Counted from the stretch's first letter, positions 16,607 to 25,845 are shown. The stretch is DNA of 40,486 nt from Chloroflexota bacterium (GCA_018004935.1 JAGNBF010000070.1:1-40486); one strand, 5' to 3'. Notes: a model not told the origin generated them from the letters alone. Numbers and translations: made by a program.

Positions 16607-16627
16607 AATCTGGAACATGAAACTACC

Positions 16628-18382
16628 ATGAGTCAAAAAGAGTTCCGTCTCGCTAACGAATACGCCACGAATCGTTCTGGCCCGGTACGCTGGATTTTAT
16701 CCCATCTGCGCCGTTATCCCCATCTGCCTCTGCTGGTTATTGGTACGGCGGTTATCAATAATTTTGCCTATAGCTATATTCAAGTGCTTATCGGCCAGGG
16801 GTTTGATGTGATTTCCCAACCGGATTGGGCAGTGGCGGCTCTGGTGCGGGTAGCTTTGTGGATGTTCGCCGCGGCCGCGACCCAGGCTATTCTTGGTTTG
16901 GGGCGCAACTACGCCAACGAACTGATCGCCCAGGTGTTAGAGCGAGATACCCGGCAAGAGCTGTACGTCAGTTTGTTGGGTAAAAGTCAAACCTTTCATG
17001 GTCGCCAACGCATTGGCGACATCATGGCGCGGGCTACCAACGATGTGCGTGCCCTCAACATCATGTTCAGTCCGGGGGTTATGCTTATCATAGACGGGGC
17101 GTTGGGTATTGTGGCCCCGGTTGTCCTCATCGCCCGGCTCAATCCCCAACTCCTGCTCGTGCCCTCCCTTTTCCTGGTCGTTTTCTTCATAACTGTGGCT
17201 GATTATGCCCGGCAGTTGAACCCGGTGAGCGAAGCCATGCGGGAGCAGTTCGGCCACATGAATGCCGGGCTGGCCGAGGCGGTTTCGGGCATTGAGGTGG
17301 TGAAAGGGAATGCCCAGGAAGCGCAGGAGTTTAATAAATTTACTACCAACGCTGGCCTGTATCGGGATTATTTTATCCGGCAGGGGGCGATTCAGGCCCG
17401 ATATCTGCCTTTGCTCATGTTTAGTATCGCCTGGGCCGCCTCTTTTTTGCACGGCATGTTGCTCTGGCAGGCGGGGCGCATCACCCTGGGTGAGGCCGTT
17501 GGGTTTGTGGGGCTGGTGGGGGTGTTACGCTTCCCCACCTTTGTTTCCATTTTTTCCTTTAACCTGGTGCAGTTGGGGTTAGCCAGTGCCCGGCGTATTT
17601 TGGAACTGATTAACGCCGAAACGAAGCTGGATGAAAATGAGGCCGGGATCAGCCAGCCGATCCGGGGGGAAGTGCGGTTTGAGAACGTTTCGTTTGGTTA
17701 TGACGGGGCAACCGTGCTGAAAAATATCAGCTTCACGGCCCAACCGGGGGAGACGGTGGCGATTGTGGGGCAGACGGGTTCGGGTAAAACCACGCTGACC
17801 CGGCTGATTAACCGGATTTTTGATGCGGATCGCGGCCGCGTTCTCATTGACGGTGTGGATGTGCGCGAATGGAACCTGGAGTCGCTGAGGTCGCAGATTT
17901 CCACCATTGAGCAGGATGTGTTCCTGTTCTCCCGTTCCATTGCCGAGAATATTGCCTTTGGTCACGCGGCCGCAACCCAAGACGAAATTGTTGCGGCCGC
18001 GCACTCGGCCCAGGCCCACGAGTTCATCACCACCTTCGCCGAAGGGTACAACACGGAGGTCGGTGAACGGGGCGTCACCCTTTCCGGGGGGCAACGGCAA
18101 CGGCTGGCGATTGCCCGCGCCTTCCTCACCAATCCGCGCATCCTCATCCTGGACGACAGCACCAGCGCCATTGACAGTGCCACCGAGGACAAAATCCAAC
18201 AGGCTATGCGCCGCATCAGCCAGGAGCGCACCACCTTCCTCATTACCCATCGCCTCAGCCAGATACGCTGGGCGGATCGCATTTTGGTGATCAAGCGAGG
18301 CGAACTGGTAGACCAGGGCACCCATGATGAGTTGCTGGCGCGGAGCCAGGATTATCAGCGTATTTTTGCCCGGTATGAATAA
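16628..18382 (+). CDS. ABC exporter half-transporter with degenerate catalytic site (subunit A)
   Basis: 584 residues: six-helix membrane domain (about 20-320) and ATPase domain (about 345-580). Walker A GQTGSGKTT is at 381-389 and the signature LSGGQ at 485-489. Walker B is ILILDDS with Asp509 followed by Asp510, where active ATPases have Glu. That Asp is the hallmark of the degenerate-site subunit of heterodimeric exporters such as TM287 or BmrC. The matching subunit, with an intact Glu but a non-standard signature, is encoded at 22293-24146. Exports an unknown lipid, drug or peptide. The frame starts at 16445, but ATG 16628 (MSQKEFRLANEYATN) is chosen because upstream codons lie in repeats. 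The MFS gene follows after 24 bases. Confidence 0.92.
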   Translation: MSQKEFRLANEYATNRSGPVRWILSHLRRYPHLPLLVIGTAVINNFAYSYIQVLIGQGFDVISQPDWAVAALVRVALWMFAAAATQAILGLGRNYANELIAQVLERDTRQELYVSLLGKSQTFHGRQRIGDIMARATNDVRALNIMFSPGVMLIIDGALGIVAPVVLIARLNPQLLLVPSLFLVVFFITVADYARQLNPVSEAMREQFGHMNAGLAEAVSGIEVVKGNAQEAQEFNKFTTNAGLYRDYFIRQGAIQARYLPLLMFSIAWAASFLHGMLLWQAGRITLGEAVGFVGLVGVLRFPTFVSIFSFNLVQLGLASARRILELINAETKLDENEAGISQPIRGEVRFENVSFGYDGATVLKNISFTAQPGETVAIVGQTGSGKTTLTRLINRIFDADRGRVLIDGVDVREWNLESLRSQISTIEQDVFLFSRSIAENIAFGHAAATQDEIVAAAHSAQAHEFITTFAEGYNTEVGERGVTLSGGQRQRLAIARAFLTNPRILILDDSTSAIDSATEDKIQQAMRRISQERTTFLITHRLSQIRWADRILVIKRGELVDQGTHDELLARSQDYQRIFARYE

Positions 18383-18406
18383 ACCATTGGTAGGAGCGGC
18401 TGACCG

Positions 18407-19651
18407 ATGACGCCAATTCGTGAACGGGAAACCAGTTTGTGGCGGGAACCAGCCTTTGGGCGGTTGTGGGCCGGGCAGACCATCTCCTTCTTTGGTACGT
18501 GGCTGGGGGCGTTGTCGCTTCTGGCGATTGTGGGGCTGGGGGCCACACCGGCGCAGATGGGCCTGTTGGAGACGTTAAAAACGTTACCGGCGGTGCTGTT
18601 GGGGTTATTTGCCGGGGTGTGGGTGGATAGGGTACGTCGTCGCCCCTTGTTGGTGCTGGCCGATGCGGGACGGGCGGTGATTTTGTTGGCGGTAGCCGCG
18701 GCCGCATCTCTGCACCTGCTCCACATCACCCACCTCTACCTGGTTGCCCTCGTTGTGGGCAGTCTGACCGTGCTGTACAACATTGCCAACGACGCTTTTG
18801 TGCCCTCAGTAGTGACGAGAGAGCGGCTGGTGCAGGCCAATAGCACCCTCAGTGCCAGCGAATCAATGGCGGAGAGTATTTCGCCGGGGCTGGGTGGGGT
18901 GCTGGTGCAATGGTTGGGAGCGCCGTTGACCCTTTTACTGGATGGGTTGAGTTATCTGGCCTCGGCGGTGTTGATTGGTTCGATCAGGGTGCAAGAGGTC
19001 GCGGCCGCGCCGTCGGATGATGAACCCAGTGTGTACCAGGAAATCCGGGCCGGGTGGCGGCAACTGTGGGGCAATGAATGGTTGCGGCCGCTGATCGGCA
19101 GTACGGGAACCTTTGCTTTTTTCGGGGGTTTTTATGCCGCTCTGTACAGCCTGTACGCCATCAACCAATTGGGGCTGTCTCCGGCGGTGGTGGGTATATT
19201 GATCGGTTCGGGTGGTATTGGCTCTTTTGCTGGGGCGGCGTTGTTACCCCGCCTGAACGCCCGCTGGCCGGTGGGCCGGATTTTGCTGGTGTCGGCATTC
19301 GTTTATGCCGCGCTTAACCTGTTTGTGCCATTGGCGGGGGTGGTGGGGAGCAAGGTCGCGGCCGCGGTCTGTCTCCTCGCCGGGCAAATTTTAGGCGATA
19401 TATTCGGCACCATTTATCGGGTCAGCGAACTAAGCCTGCGCCAATCCCACACCCCCGATCACCTGTTGGGCCGGGTCAATGGCAGTTTTTCTTTTATTGT
19501 GCAAACCATTAGTATCATAGGCATCCTGACCGGTGGGTTGATAGGGCAGTGGTTGGGTCCAACAACTGCCCTCACTGTTGCCGCTCTGGGGGGATTGATG
19601 GCTTGCCTGTGGTTGCTGGCATCTCGGCGGCTGACGTTGGGAATGGATTAG
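18407..19651 (+). CDS. MFS transporter (MFS_3/EntS-like)
   Basis: 414 residues with about 12 membrane helices. Starts with the family-typical REPAFGRLWAGQTISFFGTWLGALSLLAI; the loop 2-3 motif is GVWVDRVRRRPLLVLADAGRA. MFS_3-type members pump out siderophores, macrolides or other small molecules by proton antiport; the substrate here is unknown. The start ATG is preceded by AGGAGCGG, 24 bases after the ABC subunit A stop, so the two are co-transcribed. It sits between the two halves of the presumed ABC exporter. Four GCGGCCGC octamers fall in loops or Ala-rich helix parts. Confidence 0.9.
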   Translation: MTPIRERETSLWREPAFGRLWAGQTISFFGTWLGALSLLAIVGLGATPAQMGLLETLKTLPAVLLGLFAGVWVDRVRRRPLLVLADAGRAVILLAVAAAASLHLLHITHLYLVALVVGSLTVLYNIANDAFVPSVVTRERLVQANSTLSASESMAESISPGLGGVLVQWLGAPLTLLLDGLSYLASAVLIGSIRVQEVAAAPSDDEPSVYQEIRAGWRQLWGNEWLRPLIGSTGTFAFFGGFYAALYSLYAINQLGLSPAVVGILIGSGGIGSFAGAALLPRLNARWPVGRILLVSAFVYAALNLFVPLAGVVGSKVAAAVCLLAGQILGDIFGTIYRVSELSLRQSHTPDHLLGRVNGSFSFIVQTISIIGILTGGLIGQWLGPTTALTVAALGGLMACLWLLASRRLTLGMD

Positions 19652-19860
19652 GCGTTTCGTGACCGTGCTCGGTGTAGCTCGGTGGGGCTACCGGCCTAGC
19701 AAGGGACGCTTTGCGTCCTATGTGACGCGGAGCGTCGCCGGAACCATGCCACGCGGAGCGTGGAATGAGAATGGGTGAGGGCTGGCCCTCACCCCCGGCC
19801 CCTCTCCCGAAGTGGGAGAGGGGAGTTGGTTAGGGTGAGGGTCTGTATAGTTACCGAACG
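19652..19860. repeat. spacer with GCGTCC/GGACGC palindromes and CCCTCACCC repeat
   Basis: 19786-19843 starts with GGGTGAGGGCTGGCCCTCACC and ends TTAGGGTGAGGG; a diverged relative is at 24266-24352. Before it are short palindromes of the ACGCGGAGCGT kind. A TATAGT at 19846-19851 lies 9 bases before the next start. Confidence 0.55.
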
Positions 19861-21831
19861 ATGACTATTATGGAACAATCGGCATGGCGTTGGTTTGTGG
19901 CTTTGTTGCTCCTGACGTTGCTCAAAGGCTGGGTTTGGGCTACTGTTTTTCCCCCCTTCCAGGCGGCTGATGAGTTGCAACATCTGGGTTATGCTCGAGA
20001 TATAGCCCGTACTGGCCGCCTCACGGTTATGCCGCGCGATCAATTTACCCCGGAAGAGGTGATCACTCTGGAGATGATTAACCTGACCGGGGTATCGGGC
20101 TACCGGCGGCCGCTGGATTTGTCGCCGGAGCGGGTGGCGGAGTTGACCAGTTTGCGGCAACAACTTGCCGATGCGGATAGGTACGCCGATCCCCGGCACA
20201 TTTTGTTTGCACCCTTTTTTGCCCGGCATCATCCCCCATTTTTCTACCTGTTGGGGGCGGTGGTGGAAAAGCTGGCGCGGCCGCGAGACATGTTTACCCA
20301 TTTGGCCCTGGCCCGGTGGTTGGCGGTTCTGTGTAGTGGTCTGACTGTTACCTTTGCCTATCTGTTGGGGCGAGAACTGTTCCCAGCGCGGCCGCGGCTC
20401 TGGTTGGCTCTGGCGACTACCATGAGCTTCCTGCCCATGATCACCTACCTGAGTGCTGTTTACAGCAATCAGGCTCTGGAAATCACTTGTTTCACCGCCC
20501 TGTTCTGGCTCCTGGCCCGCCTTATCCGCCAGGGGATGAGCGATTGGTTAGGGTTGGCCCTGGGAGTTGCCTGGGCGCTAGGCTTATGGACAAAGGTGAG
20601 TTTATTGGTGCTGGCTCCGGTGCTGGGGCTGGCGTTGCTTTATGATTTGTGGCGAGGTTCGGCGCGGCCGCGGGGCTGGTTGTGGGTTTTCCTGTTGCCG
20701 GTCTTGCTGGCTGGCCCCTGGTATGTGAACTACCTGCAAATGAGCCAGAGTGGTCTGGCCGATGCCCGTCCGGCTACCGCCACCTGCCCTGCCTTACTGC
20801 CCTATCTGCTCAACCTGAATCATGGTGGGCTGGCCCGCAAAATCTGGAATGAATCGTTGGGCATTTTTGGCACCATGGACACATTGTTTCCCACTGTGGT
20901 GAACCAGAGTACCCGTCTGGCGTTTTGGTTGGCCCTGGTGGGTTGGGGCTGGTTGGGCGTAACGGCTCTTAGACGCCAGCGACTCCCATTCGACCGCACG
21001 CAGGGTGTAATGCTGGGTTTGTTGGCCCTGGCCTGGGTCGGTGTGCATCTGTTTTTCCTGCTGATTGGTTATCTGGTTTCCTGCGATCAGACGGGGGAAT
21101 ATGGCACAGGGCGATTGGTAGTTCCGGTCGCGGCCGCGGGCCTGATGTTGTTCTTTGTCGGTTGGTCAGCTTTGGCCGGGCGATGGCAAACCTGGATCAT
21201 TAACCTGGTGGTTCTCACGACCATTGGCCTAAACAGTTATGCTTTGTTGAATCGGATTGTCTGGCGTTATTATGGCCTGCAAGAAATAGTAGCTTATGAT
21301 GAACGCCTCACCTATAGCCAGCCACTCACCCCTGAGCAACCGGTGCGCCAATGTCTGCCAGTGCCCCCCGGTGATCTGGCACGGGTGGATGTGTGGCTTT
21401 ACCAGCCAGGGCAGGCCAGCGGTGAATTGACATTGACGGTGAGTCATGCGGAAGGGCAGGTACTCGTTCAAAGTACGCAACCAAACCGGCGCGGTGGGGA
21501 AGTAATGCCCACCCATTTTCCTTTTTCGGCGCAACCGGTAGAGGGGGAAATTTGTCTGGCGTTTGCGGGCACGTTTAGTGGCCCGGTGCAGGTGTGGACG
21601 GATGGCGACGCGGCCGCGACCTGGGACAATGGCTCCCAACCTCAACCCGGCCACCTGGCCGTGCGTCTTTATCAGGCACTCTCCCTCACAACTTTACCGG
21701 AGCGCATGGCCCTGGTTTCACCCCTGGCCTATCCCCCGATCTTCTTCTGGTTGCTGGGAATGGTCTATGGAACTTTTACGTTGATCTATGTGCTTACCTT
21801 TTTGACGCGATCCAGACTTGACACGTTGTAG
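19861..21831 (+). CDS. polytopic membrane protein, GT-C/DUF2142-like
   Basis: 656 residues with about 11-12 membrane helices. After the first helix comes FPPFQAADELQHLGYARDIARTGRL, the first periplasmic loop with an acidic DE pair that is the mark of GT-C glycosyltransferases and DUF2142 proteins, where it binds the metal or lipid-phosphate sugar. A second mark is FFARHHPPFFYLLGAV (a PP motif after HH). A globular extracellular region (about residues 480-610) precedes the final helix. Probably transfers a sugar from a polyprenyl-phosphate donor to an envelope acceptor; acceptor and sugar unknown. Start is ATG 19861 or 19870. Same orientation as its neighbours; a link with the ABC exporter halves around it is inference from position. 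Six GCGGCCGC octamers. Confidence 0.75.
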   Translation: MTIMEQSAWRWFVALLLLTLLKGWVWATVFPPFQAADELQHLGYARDIARTGRLTVMPRDQFTPEEVITLEMINLTGVSGYRRPLDLSPERVAELTSLRQQLADADRYADPRHILFAPFFARHHPPFFYLLGAVVEKLARPRDMFTHLALARWLAVLCSGLTVTFAYLLGRELFPARPRLWLALATTMSFLPMITYLSAVYSNQALEITCFTALFWLLARLIRQGMSDWLGLALGVAWALGLWTKVSLLVLAPVLGLALLYDLWRGSARPRGWLWVFLLPVLLAGPWYVNYLQMSQSGLADARPATATCPALLPYLLNLNHGGLARKIWNESLGIFGTMDTLFPTVVNQSTRLAFWLALVGWGWLGVTALRRQRLPFDRTQGVMLGLLALAWVGVHLFFLLIGYLVSCDQTGEYGTGRLVVPVAAAGLMLFFVGWSALAGRWQTWIINLVVLTTIGLNSYALLNRIVWRYYGLQEIVAYDERLTYSQPLTPEQPVRQCLPVPPGDLARVDVWLYQPGQASGELTLTVSHAEGQVLVQSTQPNRRGGEVMPTHFPFSAQPVEGEICLAFAGTFSGPVQVWTDGDAAATWDNGSQPQPGHLAVRLYQALSLTTLPERMALVSPLAYPPIFFWLLGMVYGTFTLIYVLTFLTRSRLDTL

Positions 21832-21884
21832 GGCGATTTTGTAAATCGCCCGGCGTTCTCCAGACACAGATGCGAAAGATTTTC

Positions 21885-22085
21885 TTGTCGTTTAAAAAAT
21901 TAATCAGGTAATGGAATTCCCCCCACCCCTAACCCCGCCCCCAGGGGCGGGGAACTTTTCTAAGGGGCATTTTTCGGGGCATTCGCCCCGAAAAATGCCC
22001 CATGGGAATTCCCCCCTTCCCGAGGGAATCGGCAGGGGGGATGGGGTCAATGAAGGCGTTACCCGATTAAAAATTTAATGAACAA
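21885..22085 (+). repeat. 201-bp TTGTC...GACAA-type element (family B), copy 2
   Basis: Inverted copy of 16183-16381, with the same 17-bp perfect central hairpin (21964-22001). It is flanked by TGCGAAAGATTTTC and CCAAACCTTTCGC, which read as the two arms of an interrupted palindrome. Confidence 0.85.
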
Positions 22086-22108
22086 CCAAACCTTTCGCGT
22101 CAGGACAA

Positions 22109-22273
22109 TGGGTGTGTTTCCAATGAGTTGAATAACTAATTGTTGAACTGTTCATGAAGCGGTAGACGCTCTGGGGCGATTGCCTACGTGGAGTTCCCCT
22201 GGTTAATCATTCAACAATTCACGAATTCACCGATTGATTATTTTCTTCCTCTCGACCGACATGAAACACACCC
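22109..22273. repeat. MITE-like element (family G), copy 2 with target duplication
   Basis: 165 bases, inverted relative to 4985-5140, ends TGGGTGTGTTTC and GAAACACACCC. Flanked by the perfect 8-base direct repeat CAGGACAA (22101-22108 and 22274-22281). Its right end is 19 bases before the start of ABC subunit B, so it forms most of that gene's 5' leader. Confidence 0.85.
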
Positions 22274-22292
22274 CAGGACAAATTACCACATT

Positions 22293-24146
22293 ATGGGCTT
22301 TATTCTCGACGGCTTAGAAACCGAATCCTACGACCGACAATACAGTGACCGGGAACTGCTCCGGCGCATTTTGGGTTACTTCCGCCCCTACCGGCGGCAG
22401 ATGATTTTGGTGGCGGTGACGTTGACGCTCAACTCTGTCACCAGCACCGCCAGCCCCATCCTCATCTCGCGGGCGGTAGACATTCTGAGCGAAAAAAGTT
22501 CGACTCAGGGGATTGTCCTGTTTACCCTGGGGGTTCTGCTTTTGGGGGCTTCAGCCTGGGTGTTTAACTACATTCGGCAGTTGTTTTCGGCCAAAGTGAC
22601 GGGCAATGTGGTGTTGCAGTTGCGCCAGGACGTGTTTGAGGCCACCGTCAAACATGATTTGTCGTTCTACGACGAGCACCCATCGGGCAAAATTGTCAGC
22701 CGTATCACCTCAGATACGCAGGATTTTGCGGAAACGGTGAATCTGTCGCTTAACCTGATGAGTTTTGTCTTGTTGGTATTGATGTTGGTGGTGTGGTTGA
22801 TGGCGATTAACCCCGGTTTGACGTTGATGCTGATCGCCATGACCCCTATTGCTGTCTTAATCGCCCTCAGCTTCCGCCGCATTGCCCGCGAAGTGACGCA
22901 ACAAGCGCGGCGGGTGACGGCCAAAATCAACGCCCAGATTCAGGAATCATTCAGCGGTATCCTGGTTGCCAAGAGTTTCCGCCAGGAGCCAGCCATCTAT
23001 GCCACCTTCGTCGAAAACAACAAGCAGGCGTACCGGGTGGGGTTACGGCGCGGGCTGACATTGGTGAGTATTTTCCCCATCATGCAGGTGGCGTCGGGGA
23101 TCAGCACAGCTATTTTGATGTATCTGGGGGGATTAGCTACGCGGGGGAATGATGCCCTCATGTCGCCGGGTAATTTTTACCTGTTTATGCAGGCGGTGGG
23201 GTTTTTTTGGTGGCCGATCATGAACATCGCCTCGTTCTGGAGCCAGTTTCAGGATGGTCTCTCGGCGGCGGAGCGGGCGTTTGCCCTGATTGACGCTGAT
23301 CCGAATGTGATTCAGACGGGTCAGGAGCCGGTGGGGATGGTGCAGGGGGAGATTACCTTTGCTCATGTCCGGTTTGCTTATAACGATAAAGAGGTGGTTT
23401 TGCCTGATTTTTCGCTGACCATCCGGCCGCGAGAAACTATCGCTCTGGTGGGTCATACTGGGGCGGGCAAGAGCAGTATCGCCAAACTGATCACCCGCTT
23501 TTATGAGTTCCAGGGGGGGGAAATCCTGGTAGATGGGCGGGATATTCGCTCGCTGAACCTGGGGCAATACCGGCAACAGATTGGTCTGGTGCCGCAGGTT
23601 CCCTTCTTGTTTTCGGGGACGGTGCGGGAGAATATCCGTTATGCCAAACCGGGGGCGAGTGATGAGGCGGTGGCCGCGGCCGCGCATCAGATCGGGGCGG
23701 GTGATTGGTTACATGGTCTGGGCAATGGGCTGGACACAGATGTGGGTGAGCGGGGGAGTAACCTCTCGATGGGGCAGAGGCAGTTGGTGGCGTTGGCGCG
23801 GGTGGTGCTGAAAGACCCGGCGATCTTCATTTTGGACGAGGCGACGGCGAGTGTGGACCCGTTTACGGAGACACAGATACAGGAAGGGTTGGAGATGCTC
23901 ATGCGCGGCCGCACGGCTATTCTCATCGCTCATCGTCTGTCCACGGTGAAAAACGCCGACCGTATTATTGTGATGAAGCAGGGAGCCATCATCGAAGAGG
24001 GGAGTCATGGGGGGTTGATGGGGCAGGGCGGGCATTATGCGGAACTGTACGACACCTATTTTCGGCACCAGAGTTTGTCTTATATTGAGCAGTTTGGAGC
24101 CGTTCAGGGGCTTGTGCCAGCCAGTTATACCCGACGCGGCGACTAA
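22293..24146 (+). CDS. ABC exporter half-transporter with intact catalytic Glu (subunit B)
   Basis: 617 residues: six-helix membrane domain (about 40-345) plus ATPase domain (about 360-595). Walker A GHTGAGKSS at 387-395, Walker B IFILDEA with Asp515-Glu516 intact, H-loop AHRLST. The signature is LSMGQ (491-495), not LSGGQ. In TM287/288-type heterodimers the subunit with the intact Glu carries the aberrant signature that completes the partner's degenerate site, which is just the pattern here with subunit A (16628-18382). ATG 22293 (MGFILDGLETESYDRQYSDREL) is chosen; the frame opens at 22188, but that region is the family G element. It is 3.9 kb from its partner, behind an MFS and a GT-C-like gene on the same strand. 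Confidence 0.92.
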   Translation: MGFILDGLETESYDRQYSDRELLRRILGYFRPYRRQMILVAVTLTLNSVTSTASPILISRAVDILSEKSSTQGIVLFTLGVLLLGASAWVFNYIRQLFSAKVTGNVVLQLRQDVFEATVKHDLSFYDEHPSGKIVSRITSDTQDFAETVNLSLNLMSFVLLVLMLVVWLMAINPGLTLMLIAMTPIAVLIALSFRRIAREVTQQARRVTAKINAQIQESFSGILVAKSFRQEPAIYATFVENNKQAYRVGLRRGLTLVSIFPIMQVASGISTAILMYLGGLATRGNDALMSPGNFYLFMQAVGFFWWPIMNIASFWSQFQDGLSAAERAFALIDADPNVIQTGQEPVGMVQGEITFAHVRFAYNDKEVVLPDFSLTIRPRETIALVGHTGAGKSSIAKLITRFYEFQGGEILVDGRDIRSLNLGQYRQQIGLVPQVPFLFSGTVRENIRYAKPGASDEAVAAAAHQIGAGDWLHGLGNGLDTDVGERGSNLSMGQRQLVALARVVLKDPAIFILDEATASVDPFTETQIQEGLEMLMRGRTAILIAHRLSTVKNADRIIVMKQGAIIEEGSHGGLMGQGGHYAELYDTYFRHQSLSYIEQFGAVQGLVPASYTRRGD

Positions 24147-24472
24147 GCGAGGGGGCGACAGGGCGAAAAAACCTCAGATTATGCCTGTTGCCAGTATAAA
24201 TGGTTGATCAATCAGTAAAAGAGTTCCCCAAACTTGCCGCAGGTTTCATCTCAGGAGAGGTTGCGGTGAAAACCCTCACCCCTGGCCCCCCTCCCGCACG
24301 CGGGCGAGGGGCGTTTGTTCCCTCTCCCTGGGGGGGATGGTCAGGGTGAGGGGCTTCTGTTCGTTGACAATCCCGATTAAGTTGTTTAGCATCAGCACTT
24401 CCGATAATGGTTGTATGGCCAGGCAGTGTGAGAACGCTGAATGGTAAACAACCGTAGCCCCAGGAGATACCT
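24147..24472. repeat. spacer with CCCTCACCC...GGGTGAGGG repeat
   Basis: 24266-24352 begins AACCCTCACCCCTGGCCCCC and ends CAGGGTGAGGGGC, with paired ends CCCTCACC and GGTGAGGG; relative of 19786-19843. The bases before it (about 24147-24205) share CGACAGGGCGAAAAAA and TGCCTGTTGCCAGTATA with the region near 15965. No gene seen. Confidence 0.55.
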
Positions 24473-25327
24473 ATGATCCCTCAACACCCCTTTGGCCGGA
24501 CAGGCCATAACAGCACCAGAACACTCTTTGGCGCGGCCGCGCTCGGTCGCGTCACCCAGGCCGAAGCCGATCAAACCCTCGATTTACTGCTCGAATACGG
24601 CGTTAACCATATTGATGTCGCCGCCAGTTACGGCGACGCCGAATTGCGTGTCGGTCCCTGGATGCGTACCTACCGCGATCAATTTTTCCTGGCCACCAAA
24701 ACGGAAAAACGCACCTACCGCGAAGCCAAAGAAGAGCTACACCGCTCGTTGGCGCGGTTGCAGGTGAGTCAAATTGATTTGTGGCAGATGCACATTCTGG
24801 TCAACCCGGATGAATGGCAGGTGGCGATGGGGCCGGGTGGAGCATTGGAAGCGTTTATCGAGGCGCGGGAGCAGGGGTTGGTGCGCTTTTTAGGCGTCAC
24901 CGGGCATGGTGTCACCATCGCCGATATGCACCGCCAAAGCCTGGAGCGGTTTGATTTTGACACGGTGTTGCTCCCGTACAACTATGCTATGATGCAGAAT
25001 CGGGCGTACGCGGCCGCGTTTGCATCCCTTCTCACCCTCTGCCAGGAGCGCAACGTGGCTGTCCAGACAATCAAATCCCTCACCCGTGGCCCGTGGGGGG
25101 ACAAACCCCGCACGCATAGCACCTGGTACGAACCGTTCACCGACCAGAACGAAATTGACACCGCTATTCATTGGGTGCTCAACCGGCCCGGCATTTTCCT
25201 GGATACGGTGGGGGACATTCATCTCCTGCCCCTGGTGTTGGACGCGGCGAGCCGATTTGTGGCGCGGCCGCAGGCCGAACTCGACGCCACTATCGCCCAA
25301 ATCCCTATGGAGCCACTGTTCATGTGA
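24473..25327 (+). CDS. aldo/keto reductase
   Basis: 284 residues. TIM-barrel NAD(P)H-dependent reductase. The tetrad is readable: Asp and Tyr in [12 protein letters not shown], Lys in LATKTEKRT, His in LWQMHILV. The N-terminal part, [19 protein letters not shown], is as in the subfamily of YghZ-like or pyridoxal-type AKRs. Substrate unknown. Start ATG 24473 has AGGAGATACCT in front. The barrel's last part is short compared with the 310-330 residues of many AKRs but the C-terminus looks natural (QIPMEPLFM). Monocistronic by its spacing. Three GCGGCCGC octamers. Confidence 0.88.
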   Translation: MIPQHPFGRTGHNSTRTLFGAAALGRVTQAEADQTLDLLLEYGVNHIDVAASYGDAELRVGPWMRTYRDQFFLATKTEKRTYREAKEELHRSLARLQVSQIDLWQMHILVNPDEWQVAMGPGGALEAFIEAREQGLVRFLGVTGHGVTIADMHRQSLERFDFDTVLLPYNYAMMQNRAYAAAFASLLTLCQERNVAVQTIKSLTRGPWGDKPRTHSTWYEPFTDQNEIDTAIHWVLNRPGIFLDTVGDIHLLPLVLDAASRFVARPQAELDATIAQIPMEPLFM

Positions 25328-25389
25328 TAGTCATAAAACTGCCAGATGGTTAACCCACAGACTAAAAGAATCGCTTTTGCCGTAACTAC

Positions 25390-25470
25390 TTGAGTTTAGA
25401 GTTCAGAGCCAGAGCTAGAGGGTTTTCCAGAGTAATTTCCTCTTGCTCTCTCCTCTCGCTCTAAACTCCA
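25390..25470 (+). repeat. 81-bp AGTTTAGAG element (family H) with target duplication
   Basis: Ends TTGAGTTTAGAG and CTCTAAACTCCA are inverted repeats. Flanked by GTAACTAC (25382-25389) and GTAACTAT (25471-25478), a 7- to 8-base duplication. Confidence 0.75.
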
Positions 25471-25496
25471 GTAACTATAGACCTCAAGATAATGAT

Positions 25497-25575
25497 TTTG
25501 GGTACGGGCTGGCCTTGTGCCTGACCTGTCACGAGAGGGCAACCACAAGGGTTGCCCGTACAGGCAAAATCTTTT
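25497..25575 (-). repeat. family C core fragment, copy 4
   Basis: GGTACGGGCTGGCCTTGTGCC to GGTTGCCCGTAC without the usual termini; the outer bases ATTTTG and CAAAAT pair instead. Confidence 0.65.
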
Positions 25576-25585
25576 TCTTGAATAC

Positions 25586-25720
25586 GTAACCGTTCAGTTC
25601 AGAGACGATTTTAGGCCGTTTTGGTTACTTCAACGGATTTAGAAAGGAATGGATTAAAGCCGACCTCTGGAAAATCCGTTTGTTTTTAATCCGTTGATGT
25701 AACTTAACTGAACGCTTACT
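25586..25720 (+). repeat. 135-bp GTAACCGTTCAG element (family F), copy 1
   Basis: Ends GTAACCGTTCAGTT and AACTGAACGCTTAC are inverted. The interior has a second inverted pair, CAACGGATT and AATCCGTTG. An inverted copy of equal length is at 33705-33839. Confidence 0.8.
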
Positions 25721-25845
25721 CCGTGGCTCTACTGTATCGTGTCTTGATTAGAGGTTATCGGTAATAACCGTCCGAAAATTTATGTCAACTGATTGCTCCG
25801 AGGGACAAACCTTCGGCAGGTTTCCAAATGCTATTACCGATAATG

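Larger units (their letters stand above)
15805..16627. other. 820-base intergenic region with nested repeats
   Basis: No gene supported. It holds the AGAAACCGGG inverted repeat (15826-15883), a GCCGTGTCGCTTT/CCCCGCCCCTAACCCCG stretch (about 15980-16090), a TACGGCCTTTCCAGGCTG-like fragment (about 16133-16152), a family D unit (16161-16463) interrupted by the 199-bp element (16183-16381), the AACAAAATGTCATTTTATGACC motif (16470-16492) and the GTAAGCGTTCAG palindrome (16515-16606). An in-frame extension of the ABC gene begins at 16445 within these repeats and is not real. Confidence 0.8.
21832..22292. other. intergenic region with two inserted elements
   Basis: No gene supported. A short fragment GTAGGGCGATTTTGTAAATCGCCC of family A (21828-21852), the 201-bp family B element (21885-22085) and the 165-bp family G element (22109-22273). 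The apparent N-terminus of the ABC frame starting at 22188 is translated from the family G element. Confidence 0.8.

Noticed and set aside
16445-16627. N-terminal extension of ABC subunit A
   Set aside because: Lies in repeat DNA (family D tail, palindromes); not protein-like.
22188-22292. N-terminal extension of ABC subunit B
   Set aside because: Translated from the family G element and its duplication; the conserved protein begins at 22293.
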